From Halicephalobus mephisto (Eukaryota > Nematoda > Chromadorea > Rhabditida > Panagrolaimidae), in the NCBI GenBank assembly GCA_009193035.1, contig SWDT01000066.1, positions 248,001-312,000 of the forward strand: a DNA stretch of 64,000 bases, written 5' to 3'. How positions within the stretch are numbered: the stretch's first letter is position 1; the number at the start of each line of letters is the position of its first letter. The notes under the pieces are model-generated. The model had not been told where the DNA came from. It saw only the letters and a program-made list of their open reading frames with translations, and searched no databases. Shown here one piece after another: positions 47,947-59,080 of the stretch. The translations under genes and the position numbers were made by a program.

Positions 47947-48920
47947 TTACCTTGGGGTTGTGATCCCTCTTCCTCCATCGACGCTGAGCAGGTGACCTGT
48001 AGTGAAACTACTGGCGGATGAAGCGAGGAAATAGATGGCTTCTGCGACTTCATCAGCTAGTCCGACACGACCAAGGGCATGAGTGGCTTTGCCTCTCTCC
48101 AAGAATTTCTCGTATTCGGCGTCAGACATTCCAGAACGCTTGTGAACATCGGTGACAATCACTCCAGGACTGAAACACAGTAGAGTAGTAGAAAACAAGG
48201 ATCAACTTACTTGACAGCATTGACACGAACTCCAGACGGCGCGAGTTCCAAAGCGAGACACTTGGTAAATGAATCCAAGGCAGCTTTGGACATGCAGTAG
48301 TAACTGACTCCGGGGAACTAAAAGAGTACTTTTCCAGAAGAACAGCAGATGAAAACCTACAGCACACGGTCCGGCGACGCTGCTAACGTTAACGACAGTT
48401 CCTTTAGTTTGTTTCAAATGGGGAATGGCGAACTTGGTCAGTTGAACAACACTCCGGACATTAATGTCAAAAATACGGTCGTAATCGGCTATACTGGCAT
48501 CTTCGACAGTTCCATTGCAGAGGACTCCAGCACAGTTGACCAGAACGTTGATTTTCTTGAACTTTTCAATGGTATGGTTGATGACCTCCCTGGCGATAGA
48601 CTCTTCTCGCAAATCGCCAACAGTTGTAGTGATCTGAAGGAGATGAGGTGGGGAGACAAGTTGCTAGAGGAACTTACCGCCTGTTGAGACAATCCAGCGT
48701 CGATACAGGCTCGGACAGTTTTGGCCATGGCCACTTCATCTCGTCCACTCAAGGACAATTGGTATCCTTTCCTGGCAAAAAATATGGCAGTAGATTTGCC
48801 GATTCCACTGGTGGCACCTGAAGTGGGATTTCAGGAAGCTATGTAGCAGTAGACGAAGAACTTACCAGTGACGATAGCCACGGGAGAATCGTTGGTGACA
48901 GGAGAATTAGATGCAGACAT
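47947..48920 (-). CDS. Short-chain dehydrogenase/reductase, classical type
   Basis: Exons 48920-48866, 48817-48678, 48633-48361, 48317-48211 and 48169-47947 join in phase to 265 residues. The Rossmann motif [17 protein letters not shown] (NNAG variant), NVSSVAG with the catalytic Ser region, [10 protein letters not shown] with the catalytic Tyr and Lys, and the VNPGVIVTD loop are all present, as is a C-terminal LSVDGG. A basic Arg after the first glycines is absent and an Asp/Arg pair follows strand 2 (LSGRDE), so NADP is plausible. Substrate cannot be told. Divergent from PSMA4, 283 bp apart. Confidence 0.93.
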
Positions 48921-49203
48921 TAGAGTCTAATTCGTAAAACTCACAAATGATAATGAAAAATTGCAAGGTCCAAAATCGGTGTGGCGAAAGATTAGTTTGT
49001 ACTTTTTTCAATTTTCTAGAAGGCCATGGAAGTTCTGCCGCGTTTTCCCGTGCTGAAAGTTTTTTCGCGACAGGAGCATCCAGCACATAGCCTTGCTCAG
49101 AAATGATGACTTCAAAGTTCCTCTCTCCCTTTTCTGATTTCTGCGTTTTTGTTTTAGCATTTATTTTTTTCTTACACTTATTATTTCAGGAAGAGATCGC
49201 AAG

Positions 49204-50025
49204 ATGGCTCGCCGTTACGACAGTCGCACAACCATCTTCTCCCCTGAGGGTCGTCTCTATCAGGTTGAATATGCGATGGAAGCCATTTCCCATGCCGGTA
49301 CCTGTCTCGGAATTCAGGCTACCGATGGGATTTTGATTGCTGCTGAGAACAGAAACGTTCACAAGCTCCTTGATGATTCGGTTGGCTGTTGTTTTCCGTC
49401 GATTTTTATATGAAAAGTGGTTTTTCAGGTTCTGACCGAAAAAATCTATCGGATCTCCGATAACATGGCTTGCACGGTTGCTGGAATTACTGCCGATGCC
49501 AACATTTTGATCAATCGGTTGAGACAATCTGCCGCTACCTACAAGTTCCACCACGGCGAGCCGATGCCTTGTGAACAGCTCGTTCAATCCCTTTGCAACG
49601 AGAAGCAGAGATACACGCAGATCGGTGGAAAACGTCCCTTCGGTGTCTCTCTTCTCTACATGGGATGGGACCAACATTACGGTTTCCAACTTTATCAATC
49701 TGACCCCTCTGGCAACTACACTGGTTGGAAAGCCACTTGCATCGGTAACAATCATCAAGCCGCAGTTTCTTTGTTCAAGCAAGAATACAAGAACCCGAAC
49801 CTCGTGGAAGCCAAGAAGCTGGCTATGAAAGTGCTGTCCAAGACCCTCGACGTGAAACTCTCTGCAGACAAAGTTGAGATGGCTATTTTGACCCGTCGCG
49901 ACAACCAAACGATCATCGAAGAGCTGACGACTGACGAAGTTACCCGTTTGATTAAGGAACACGAGGACAGAGAACGAGAGGCTGAGTTGGCAGCCGCCAC
50001 TGGACCCTCTGGATCATCTTCATAA
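49204..50025 (+). CDS. PSMA4: 20S proteasome alpha subunit 4
   Basis: Exons 49204-49380 and 49429-50025 join in phase to 257 residues (human 261). The alpha signature [20 protein letters not shown] is at residues 3-22, followed by [35 protein letters not shown] and [20 protein letters not shown], which identify PSMA4 (alpha 3 by yeast and worm numbering). A charged C-terminal tail is typical of the group. The intron donor is TCG/GTTGGC. USE1 follows 141 bp downstream on the same strand, so the two are likely co-transcribed. Confidence 0.97.
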
Positions 50026-50154
50026 TTAACGGTGATTTTGCTCGTACTTTGTATTATTTATTGTTTTGTTTAATATAGAATAACTGTGATTTGCGATGAT
50101 TCTACTGCACGGTTATAACCGCTATTACATTTTTGATCCATTTCACTCTCTCTA

Positions 50155-50166
50155 CTCCCTTTTTAG
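50155..50166 (+). promoter_or_regulatory. Candidate trans-splice acceptor of USE1
   Basis: CTCCCTTTTTAG ends exactly at the base before the USE1 ATG and 141 bp after the PSMA4 stop. There is no upstream exon to splice from, so this looks like an operon-internal spliced-leader site. Confidence 0.55.
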
Positions 50167-50981
50167 ATGTCGACAGTTCCTGATGAGCTTAACTTTCAAA
50201 GACTCCTCCATAGGAGTAAAAAATTGAGTCGAGATGCTTTAGCGGAAAATAAATTTAGATTGGAAAGTTCTACCGCTACTTTAGATATGTTGTACATAAA
50301 ACTGCAAGATAGGTTGGTCTTCACCTTTGATTTCTTCGGATTTATTACCTATTTTCTAGTTCCATAGATCAAGATGTCTTGATGCAATATGGAAGAGAAT
50401 TGTCGTCACTGAAATCCATATTGGAAGTTGAAAAATTGAAAACAGCGGAAGAAAAAATTGAGGCTATTGAGCGTCTTCCGAAGGTTTTTCCTGGAGAAGG
50501 ACAAGAAATCAGAAGACGTAAAGCCACTGTTGATAGTACTGACGACCAAGTGGAAGGCAAAGTCTCAAATGCAGTTATCAAGGCTCAGAATGAAGCTATT
50601 TATAGAGCTGACATCCGGAGACAATTGTTGTCCGGAGGGAAATCCGCTGACCACGCTCTGGATCTATTTGATATTGATTTCCTTTCTTGTCATGAGAATC
50701 AACAGGCAGAACTTTCTAATGATCTATTGAAATTGACCACATCATTGAAGATAAATGTTGGAGTAGCGGGCAATGTGATTAAAGAGGATAATCAGACAAT
50801 CACCAAGATGCTGCACCTTGCCGACCAAAACAAAGCGGATCTCTCAAAGGAGAGTCAAAGACTTGAACAATATACCAAGAGATCGTGTATGGATTTCATG
50901 ATGATTATGATGGTCGTTTTCGTCATCTGGGTCTTCTTAGGAACCGTACTCGTTATGAAGTTTTTCAAAAAACGGATATGA
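50167..50981 (+). CDS. USE1: SNARE protein USE1
   Basis: Exons 50167-50312 and 50360-50981 join in phase to 255 residues (human 259). The N-terminus NFQRLLHRSKKLSRDA and MQYGRELSSLKSILEVEKL match USE1. A Qc-type SNARE helix follows: LSNDLLKLTTSLKINV, IKEDNQTITKMLHLADQNKA with the central Gln region, ending in a tail anchor (FMMIMMVVFVIWVFLGTVLV). USE1 mediates Golgi-to-ER retrograde fusion with STX18 and SEC20. Confidence 0.94.
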
Positions 50982-52964
50982 TTTAGGTGTTTCTTGGAAA
51001 CGGGTGGTAAATGAACTTTTCAAGTGTACTTTGGAAATTCAGTCGATCAAGACGGGAAGCAGAAGCATGACGACTCTCAGAAAATAACTCAATTAGTCGT
51101 CCATTCTCCCAAACGAGCAATCTCAGTCCGGGCCAACTGTAGTTCGAGTCCCTTTTATAAAAAACTTCAAAACCAGTGCCTTCCTTATTGTCTATTTTAA
51201 AAAATTGACGTTTGCCTAAAGTTAAGAAAATTTGCTAGTTATTGAAAGCGCCTGCATTCTTAGATACTGCAAAACAGGAGTCCCGCAGATTTCTCCTTTG
51301 AATTGGGCAGAAACTTGAGTAAAAAGATTTAGAGGCTTTTTGGATAAATTCGAGAGTTCCGCTTGGTTGCTGGACCATGCCAAATCAGAATCTTAAAGGA
51401 CTTTTTGTCTTCTTTAAGGACAGTTTGTGGATAATGGACGGTTCCCAGATGGTTGGTAAATGTATTAAGGCCAGGCTAGAGATAAGGCATTGGGATGAAA
51501 GGAGACTAGACCAAAAATGGTTTCGGAATAGATTATTCCATTAAATATCGAGTCTTCACGTTGAAATCCACTGTCCTTGGAAGTTCACAGCCTCAGCCTG
51601 TTCTTATCTTATTGAAATAAATCTTTTGTCTTATTTTTCCTGAGTACTCTTTTGAAGATTTTTGGAACACAAGCTTTTTCGATTTCATTCTAATATAAAA
51701 ACAAGGGAATATGTTCGGACTTTGAGAAGCATCATGTCATTGTCGAAGAAACCCTCAGGGAACAGCCTTGTCCTCAAGCAGCTTCTGAATTGTTTCCCAG
51801 GCAAACGAAAAGAATTTGGCTTTTCCTGTCTCCGACTGTGTCTGTCAATCAGTTTTTGACCAAGACAATAAAGCTGTAAATTCAATTCACCGGGTCTTGT
51901 TAAAAATTGAGTTACTAGTGGTGAATTTTTGAATGCCTGAATTTTGTTTTTATTTGCAGAAAATGTAATTTTTATGTGGTTTCTCCGTTCAAGTGGATTT
52001 TTAAAAATTTCAATTTTACCGTAGATTTTTCTCATGATTTAATTTTGCTCCTGATTAGGAAAAACAGTTTCACTCATGTCAAAGTCTCTTCCGAGTCGTC
52101 AATACATAACAAAAGCGTAACTTTTGGTCCTATAACAATTCGGAAATGTGACGAAAATGTAATAATCGTGATGTTTTCATGAATATTTCGGATTTGTGAC
52201 GAAAATTAAAAAATAATAATGCTGATCTTCATTTCTTACTGGATCAAAAATTATGCTTTTTGTATGTAATTACGTGATTGATTGCAAGGAGAAGGAACAT
52301 AAAAATTTCATTTTTATCAACGGATTTTGCCCTGGAAGTAAGGAATCACAAATTTTATCTTATCCAGGAAAATAAGGAAATGGTTTTGTTTTTATTTGAT
52401 AATGAGATTAGGGAAAATGGATTTGTTAGTAAATTTCCGGGGAAGATTGCTTCTAAAACATATTAGGATTGTCTGTTCTTGAACCGAAAATTGCTACTCG
52501 AAGTGCACTTTGTAGTTTTTTTCGACAATGAATGAAATTTGTACTTGGTCCATTATGTGGTAATTTTCCCGGCGAAACTAATGAAATATTTTTGCTGAGA
52601 AAGTCTTATGACGAAAATTGCATACGGAAAGTTTAAATTTTCTGCATAAATAGTAATCGTAAGAGTTTCGGAAGGTTGTTTAGCAAGTGATGTTTTGTCT
52701 TATCACGAAAAATCAACCAATTAAAATTCATCGTTGTTTGCACGAGACATCATCCCAGACTAACACTTCAAATAAAGAAGTTTCATTTAATTTGTTATTT
52801 TTTAAATTTATAAAATAATTCTCCTCCTCCAACCTTATTTGAATTTTTTCCTTTCATTTTTCCTGCTGGAACCGTTTTGCATAATTCAATAAATTTCCGT
52901 CGTGGGTTTTTTCCAGATTTCTTCCAAGTTGTAAAAATACTTCCAGAATGCCGCCGCTTCTTAA
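50982..52964. other. Large intergenic region with one arm of an inverted repeat
   Basis: About 2 kb without a supported exon. A 116-codon minus-strand frame at 51,685-52,035 lacks motifs and splice sites. The right part holds the inverted-repeat arm at 52,109-52,226 and, presumably, the promoter of the nicotinic receptor gene. Confidence 0.5.
52109..52226 (+). repeat. Inverted repeat, arm 1
   Basis: Roughly 118 bp starting AACAAAAGCGTAACTTTTGG and including AATGTGACGAAAATGTAAT. It is about 95% identical to the reverse complement of 54059-54175. It lies upstream of the nicotinic receptor start codon. Confidence 0.88.
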
Positions 52965-55896
52965 ATGACCTGGACCATGTTCAACATTCATCTGATTATC
53001 TACACGATTTTGTTCGGTGAAAGTTTCAGAGAGATCTCTGCCGCCGGAGTGAAGACGAGTCTTCCGAAGGCCAAGCAACACTTCAAACAGCACCACAACA
53101 GAGCCGATGTTTATGCTGACGACTACAGTGGACAGCATTCGGCGGAGAAAATAAACAGGTACTGGAACTACAACATCCCACGCTCCAGTCCCAATCACAC
53201 AGAGGAGCAGAGATTACTGTATCATCTCCTTCGGCAGTATGAAAGAGCAGTCAGACCGGTGAGGAACGCGAGTCACACGATCACGGTCAAGTTGGGGATG
53301 ACTTTGACGAACATCTTTGACATGGACGAGAAGAACCAGGTGTTGACGATAAACGTGTGGCTGGATCAGGAGTGGAAAGACGAGTTGTTGAGGTGGGATC
53401 CTGTCAAGTTTGGAGGAATTCAGTCTCTGAGGATTCCGTGTGACTTGCTCTGGCTTCCAGACATTGTCTTGTACAAGTAAGTTTACCCTATCGCAACCTT
53501 GGATAGTGACTGGATTGGACGATTTTTGAAATTTTTGGATACTATCCATCAATTTTCAATGATGTTTGCAGTAAAAAATTCTGAATTGTCTCCGGAAAAT
53601 TCCAAAAACTGTTCTTCCCAGTCATCGATTTTGTAGAAATGGAATTTTTCCAAGTATTTGGGAATTATTAATTCTTTCCTAAATTTTCAAAGCTTTCCAA
53701 ACGACAAAAGTCCTTCAAGGAACAATTTTCACCCCATTCAAATTGCACCTTTTTCTATTGCACCAATTGTCCCAAATATAAACATTCCGTTTTCCAAAAC
53801 TCTTCAAAAATAATTCTCCCAATTGCAGCAATGCCGATGACTACACAGAAGGGTACATGAGGTCCCGTGCCATGGTCTTTTATGACGGTACCGTATTCTG
53901 GCCTCCACCCACACAACTGAGGAGTACTTGTAAAATCAGTGTGACTTACTTCCCCTTTGACTCTCAAAGATGCAGTTTAAAGTTCGGTTCATGGACATAT
54001 CACGGTAAGGAGATTATGCACACAAAAAAGAGCAACTTTTGGTCGAGTAAGAAATGGAGATCATTATTATTTTTTAATTTTCGTCACAAATCCGAAATAT
54101 TCATAAAAATATCACGATTGTTACATTTTCGTCACATTTCCCAATTGTTATAGGACCAAAAGTTACGCTTTTGTTGTGTGTGGAATTATTGAAAGTACAT
54201 CCTATTATTGAAGTGTATTTCACTTGTGAATGTGTAGATCCATTTCTATATCTAGCAAATAGGTACTCAATTGGAGGTTTTTAAAATTGTACTTTCGGTT
54301 TTAGAATGTAGATGTTTCAGTTGAAGTAATGCTAGAAGTTATGACTTTAAACAGTAACTTGTGGGTGTGAACCACTTCCATGAAAAGTCTGGAGATCATT
54401 CGTAGATCCTCCAGAATAAGGATTCTGATTAGAAAACAGCTTTCCAAAACAATAGCTGCATTTAGTATTCGTCCTGTAATCAGATGGACTTTGGAATCTT
54501 TTGCTTTGTTAATTATTTTGCTTTTAGGCTTCCAAGTGGATATTACTAATAGAAGTGCTAATGTGGATTTGACAAATTACGTAGTTAGTGGAGAATTTGA
54601 CCTGATCAAAGTTCACCAGAAACGGAGGGTAGTCAAGTATACATGCTGCCCTGAGCCTTACCCTGATGTTACTTTTTACATTCATATTAGGAGAAAGGTA
54701 CTGGCTTTCGCAGTAACTTCAGCCACCAGTAATACTGCAATTGGTTTTTAGACTCTGTATTACATGTACAACGTAATCTTCCCTTGTCTTATGATGTCTG
54801 TTTTGACTCTTCTGGTTTTCCTGCTCCCACCGGATTCTGGAGAGAAGATCTCCCTCGGAATTACCGTCCTTTTGGCCTTCTCTGTCTTCGTGCTGGCCAT
54901 AGCGGAGAAGATGCCGGAGACCTCGGATTCAATGCCTCTCATTGCCATCTATCTCACCGTAGTCATGGGGATGTCCTCGGTCTCGGTGGTCATGACCGTA
55001 CTCGTCCTGAATTTCCACCATCGAGGACCGTTCAACCAGACCATTCCCCCGTGGATACGGTATTTTATTTTGAATAAACTGAGAAGTGTGTTGGGGATGA
55101 AGTTGAGCTACAGTTCTGGAGATCATGGGAACTGCAATGGTGTCCTAAGAAGAATGAGCACAAAGTTGCAGTTGGACGACATCGTGTTGGGGAATGCAAT
55201 GACAGACCAAATAGAAAAGGATTTCCTCCAGGTTTGTTTTTTAGTTAAACAATAATAAAAAACAACATGCATTTTTTGTCATTTCGAAATATGTTGAAAA
55301 AATTTAAATCGAACTTTACACTCTCGCGAGTGTGGATAATGACTCAAGGGAACAATTTTTCAATTCTTCTGGACACTATCTATTCCAGTCCCAAAACAGT
55401 GTTCATGAAGAATTCTTGGACAATGCTCAAAAAACCGAAAAATTGTTTTGTAAGTCATTATTTATGTCTGCAGCATGTCGAAGTTCTAGTCTATTTGATA
55501 CCAATTATTTCTGAGTCTATTTTTTCAGGAAACCGAGCTAATAGGAATTGAAAATGGTGGAGACACTGTCCTTCGGAGGAAAGCGAAGAAGCTGAACGAA
55601 CTCCATTCCAAATTGCTCAAGACTCTCCAGGTATCTTTTTCAAATAATCCCATCTACCAAGTCTATCGATCACTTATCCATTCCAGGTCTTGATGAAACG
55701 TCAAGAAGCCGAAGATCTCTCACAAAGAATTTCCAATGAATGGAGACAAGTAGCTCAAGTAATTGATCGCTTTCTTTTCTGGATATTCCTCATTCTAACA
55801 GTTGTCATCACGATAATCCTCTTATTGATCATTCCAATATGGCAAAGAACAACAGAATCTACGGAGTTTAACGAGGCTGAATACGGATTACATTGA
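52965..55896 (+). CDS. Nicotinic acetylcholine receptor subunit, alpha type
   Basis: Exons 52965-53476, 53829-54004, 54528-54697, 54752-55231, 55529-55630 and 55687-55896 join in phase to 549 residues. A signal peptide ([13 protein letters not shown]) precedes the ligand-binding domain with [23 protein letters not shown] and [10 protein letters not shown]. The Cys-loop is C205-x13-C219 with FPFD. Vicinal Cys269-Cys270 ([11 protein letters not shown]) mark an alpha subunit able to form the principal agonist site. TM1-TM3 lie in exon 4; TM2 [20 protein letters not shown] has Glu at -1' and at the outer ring, so a cation channel. TM4 is near 510-531. It most resembles the ACR-16/alpha-7 class but I cannot place it exactly. 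Introns carry several repeats (53.5, 54.1 and 55.4 kb). Confidence 0.94.
53493..53636. mobile_element. TTGGATAGTGA-family MITE, diverged copy
   Basis: Begins CTTGGATAGTGACTGG and ends in the inverted CCCAGTCATCGATTTTG; the two ends remain roughly complementary (GGATAGTGACTGGATTGGAC against ATGACTGGGAAGAAC). An internal ACTATCC element recurs as in the copy at 60,325. Located in the first intron of the nicotinic receptor gene. Confidence 0.55.
54059..54175 (-). repeat. Inverted repeat, arm 2
   Basis: Reverse-complement partner of 52109-52226, in the second intron of the nicotinic receptor gene. With arm 1 it brackets exons 1 and 2. The arms are about 1.83 kb apart. Confidence 0.88.
55331..55466. 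mobile_element. TTGGATAGTGA-family MITE, diverged copy
   Basis: Begins TGTGGATAATGACTCAAGGG, ends TTGTAAGTCATTATTTA and has an internal GGACACTATCTATTCC like the other family members. It lies in the fourth intron of the nicotinic receptor gene. Confidence 0.5.
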
Positions 55897-56206
55897 AAAT
55901 AAGTAAATTTCTACCAGTGTCGAGAACAAGTCTATCAGCACTGACCTCCCCACCCGTTGGCTCACCTAGCTGATAAACTTGCTCTTGAGCTTATCCACAT
56001 ATGGTAAATCTTGCAAACTATTGCATTTGCTAGAATAAAATTGCTCAAACAAAGTAGATTTTTGGACACAATTTATTGGAATACTGTAATTACAAAGATA
56101 AGCTTATCGTAAATGTAAGTAATAACTTTAAAAGCGGCAGCATGGAAAAGTCCAAAAATGTGAAATCGCTATGACCCGTAATTACATCCTAGGGAGTCGA
56201 TCAGAA
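55897..56206. other. Convergent 3' intergenic region
   Basis: About 310 bp between the stops of the nicotinic receptor and APC-like genes. No exon; expected to hold both 3' UTRs. Confidence 0.5.
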
Positions 56207-59080
56207 TCAGACCGTCGTGACGACTAACTTATTTCCCGGAGTTTGACCCTTGTCTGGACTATTGGGGGCCCTAACGGGTTCCTTGTAGTTGAAAGGGGAG
56301 ACTCTAGCTGCCTTGCTCGAATTGGGTGACTTGGAAACCTTTGGGGATTGTTTTTGGGGAACCATGGGGAGAGGATGACGACTTTTAGAAAGCCGCTTTA
56401 TCGTCGCTGCTGAGAGTAGTCCAATTTTGACGTTCTGCGTCTTTTCTTTCGATGATGGAATAGATGAGGGCTTGGGAATAGATGACTTTGTGCGCGGGCT
56501 GGAAAACCATTGTAAGGACAAATCCATATATGAAATCGAACCAACCTGTTGTTCCTACTCAAACTTCCACAATCAATGATCAACTTCTCAGCCAAGAAAG
56601 CTTGATCCACATCCTCAGGTAGAGCAGTGAGATCCTCTAAGGCAACAACTTGAGCAGTGGTGCAACAGTAACTGTCATCTGAGAGCTCCGCATCCTCTTC
56701 TTCATTGTTCTCCTTCTGATACAGACAGCTGGCATCCCTGACGTTCTCCATTGTCTTCTCGCTCTGCAGCAGCGAAGAAGCCTTCATCGCCTCCATCAAA
56801 TCCCTCGGCGGCAGTGCTGCTGCATTCCCGTTCGTTGTCTTCACTGCTGGCGAGCGAGGGTGAAGGAACGAGGACCCGGCCGTCGAGGGCACTCCGTTTT
56901 TTGAATCCGTTGTGGTAGACCCATCAGTATTCGTCGAAGACCCTGCATCAGAAGCTACTGATGAACTAGCCGAAGCTCTAGGAGGAGATGGTTGACGATC
57001 TTGCTCCTCAGCAGTTATACTGTCATCGAAGTCAATATCAGAGCAGATGTCTGGGGATCTAGGAAGATCTAGCTTCTGTTCAACGATCGGGAGCGTTTGG
57101 AGCCTGATTCCTTTTGGCAAATGAGGAGTAGTGTGACTGGAAGAAACAGGGTTATTCCTTGGAGTAGTCGGTTTTGGGAGAGCGGAGTTGATTACTCTAG
57201 AGAGAACCTCATCAACAGGTTCTAGAGATCCATAATAATCTTCTTCTGCCTTGATTGTCTGTTTGACCACTTGCTGGGCAGCAAACTCTGTTGGAGAATC
57301 TGGAAGATCAGACTCAGACACAGGACTCATCTCAGCGGAATTGACGACATCGGTATTTACACTGCTTTGCCAGCTGACGTTGTTCACTTCTTCGTTCAGA
57401 GACTCGATTGACCCACTCCTCGTTCCGAGTAAGCTTTCTGGGATTCCCTTTCCTGCTTCATTATAGAGTTCGTTTTCCCTCAGGAAAATGTTCTCTTCCG
57501 GGGGCATAGAAATCCCACGGGCTAAATGGAGATTCAGAGGATGGTTTCTGACCGGAGTTGGATCATGAAGAATCTTCATCGATCTGGGCAAGGTGTCATG
57601 TTGAGAATAACCTCCGTTTTGATATATATTCATTGGACGATAAGGCCAATTCTGTCTCGCCGACCCGACCAATGTAGATGTTCCTGAATAAGAGGACTCT
57701 GTCCTTGGAGAGTAGTACAACCTCGAGCTTCCTTGAGTTCTTGCTGAATGTGGCATCGAATAAGTGTAAGCAGCAATGGGAGAGCTATTCAGGTGGGTAA
57801 ACACTTGTTTCACCGAGTTCCTGATGTCTTCTCTAGTTGAATTTCTCAGTCCTTCAAGGAGAGCCATCGCTTGCTGGTTCTTCAGGAGCTTCGTCTGAGT
57901 TTCTGCATCATTCTCCACCAACTGAGACAGAGCGTTTAAAGCATTGTTCACTACCGTGAAGCTAGGAGAATTCAACAGAATCAAGAGTTGCTTGATAAGT
58001 TTGTTCCCGTGCAGTTGTTTCAGCAGACTCGGTCTCTTGACAACATAACCACAAGCGTATTTGAGAACCCCACTAGCATTCTCCACCATGAGTGTATTCG
58101 CAGGAGAACAGTCCAAAAGACTAATCACCATGGGAAGGAACTTATCAGCTTCACAAATGGCTTGCTTGTTCTCCATAGAATGAGACCCGAGATTCCACAA
58201 AGCAGACAACGTCGCCATCAAGCACTTTTGATCGCTCCTTTTGTGAGCCTTAACAGCTGCACTCGTTAACGCTGGAACAATTTCGGAAAGTTTCTTCGCC
58301 ATAGAATTATCGGCCATCCAACTGAGGTTTCTGATTAGAGCAGCGTAAAAGACCGTCAAGAACTCGTTATCGTTGATGATACTGGTTACGTGGTGAATAA
58401 AGCCAGGATAATTACAAAGCTGTCTCTTACTTTGGGCATTGCCGTAGACAAGATTAGTTAGGAGGTTTGCAATGAGCTTTCTGATAAGTTTAGCTTCCTG
58501 ATTAAAGCTCGGATCTGGCTTGACTTCAAAAGCAATTAATTCAACAATTAAAAGTTCAGCAATGGTGTCCACAAGTCCTGTAATTGTTCCGTTGTCACTA
58601 ACAATCGTTTCTGATATATGAAGCACTCACCAAAAGCAACTTCGAGCTTCCTTCTCTCTTCCTCGAAGGAATCTCTCAACAATTCTTCAAGAGTGAATTT
58701 CACTCGATTGGCATAATCCAAGTATTTCTCCTGAACCATTTTGGTTCCATCCAATTGTCGAAGCAAGTAGATTGACCAGTGGACATTATAAGCCAAGTCC
58801 AAGATATGTTTCAACAGTTCTTGTCTGCAAGAAAATTCATGCTCATATATCGATTCCTACTGGAAAGCGAAACTTACTGGTCTTTCCGATGAATTTGATT
58901 ATCTACAGCATGAATTATCTGTCTGTAAACGTTATCAAGACGAGCTTTCTGATTTACAACATTCGAAAGCTTGGCAGACTTAATAAAGTCCAAGTTAAGT
59001 GAAGACATGCATCGAGAGATGAAATCCTCGATGGATTCTCCCGGTATCATCATTGTCGGATCGTCTGGATGGATGCTCAT
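56207..59080 (-). CDS. APC: APC-family armadillo protein
   Basis: Exons 59080-58878, 58824-58631, 58577-56546 and 56498-56207 join in phase to 906 residues. Armadillo repeats fill the N-terminal half: FGLVDTIAELLIVEL, IANLLTNLVYGNAQSKRQLC, ALIRNLSWMADNSMAKKL and LSALWNLGSHSMENKQAICE are the diagnostic APC segments. The C-terminal half is Ser/Pro-rich and low-complexity with scattered acidic patches; I cannot clearly mark the 20-residue beta-catenin repeats, and the protein is far shorter than human APC (2,843), like nematode APR-1. A basic Ser/Pro tail may bind microtubules. It would act in Wnt signalling and spindle/microtubule control. Three of its introns carry the CATATATG-type motif. Confidence 0.92.

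Noticed and set aside
51130..51145. tRNA B-box-like string AGTTCGAGTCC
   Set aside because: No matching acceptor stem, D-arm or anticodon arm can be formed around it.
51685..52035. 116-codon minus-strand frame in the large intergenic region
   Set aside because: No family resemblance and no splice partners; AT-rich chance frame.
58602..58621. A 20-nt intron ending CATATATCAG in the APC-like gene
   Set aside because: Too short to splice and breaks the armadillo frame; the acceptor 34 bases further on (AATTACAG) restores phase and family alignment.
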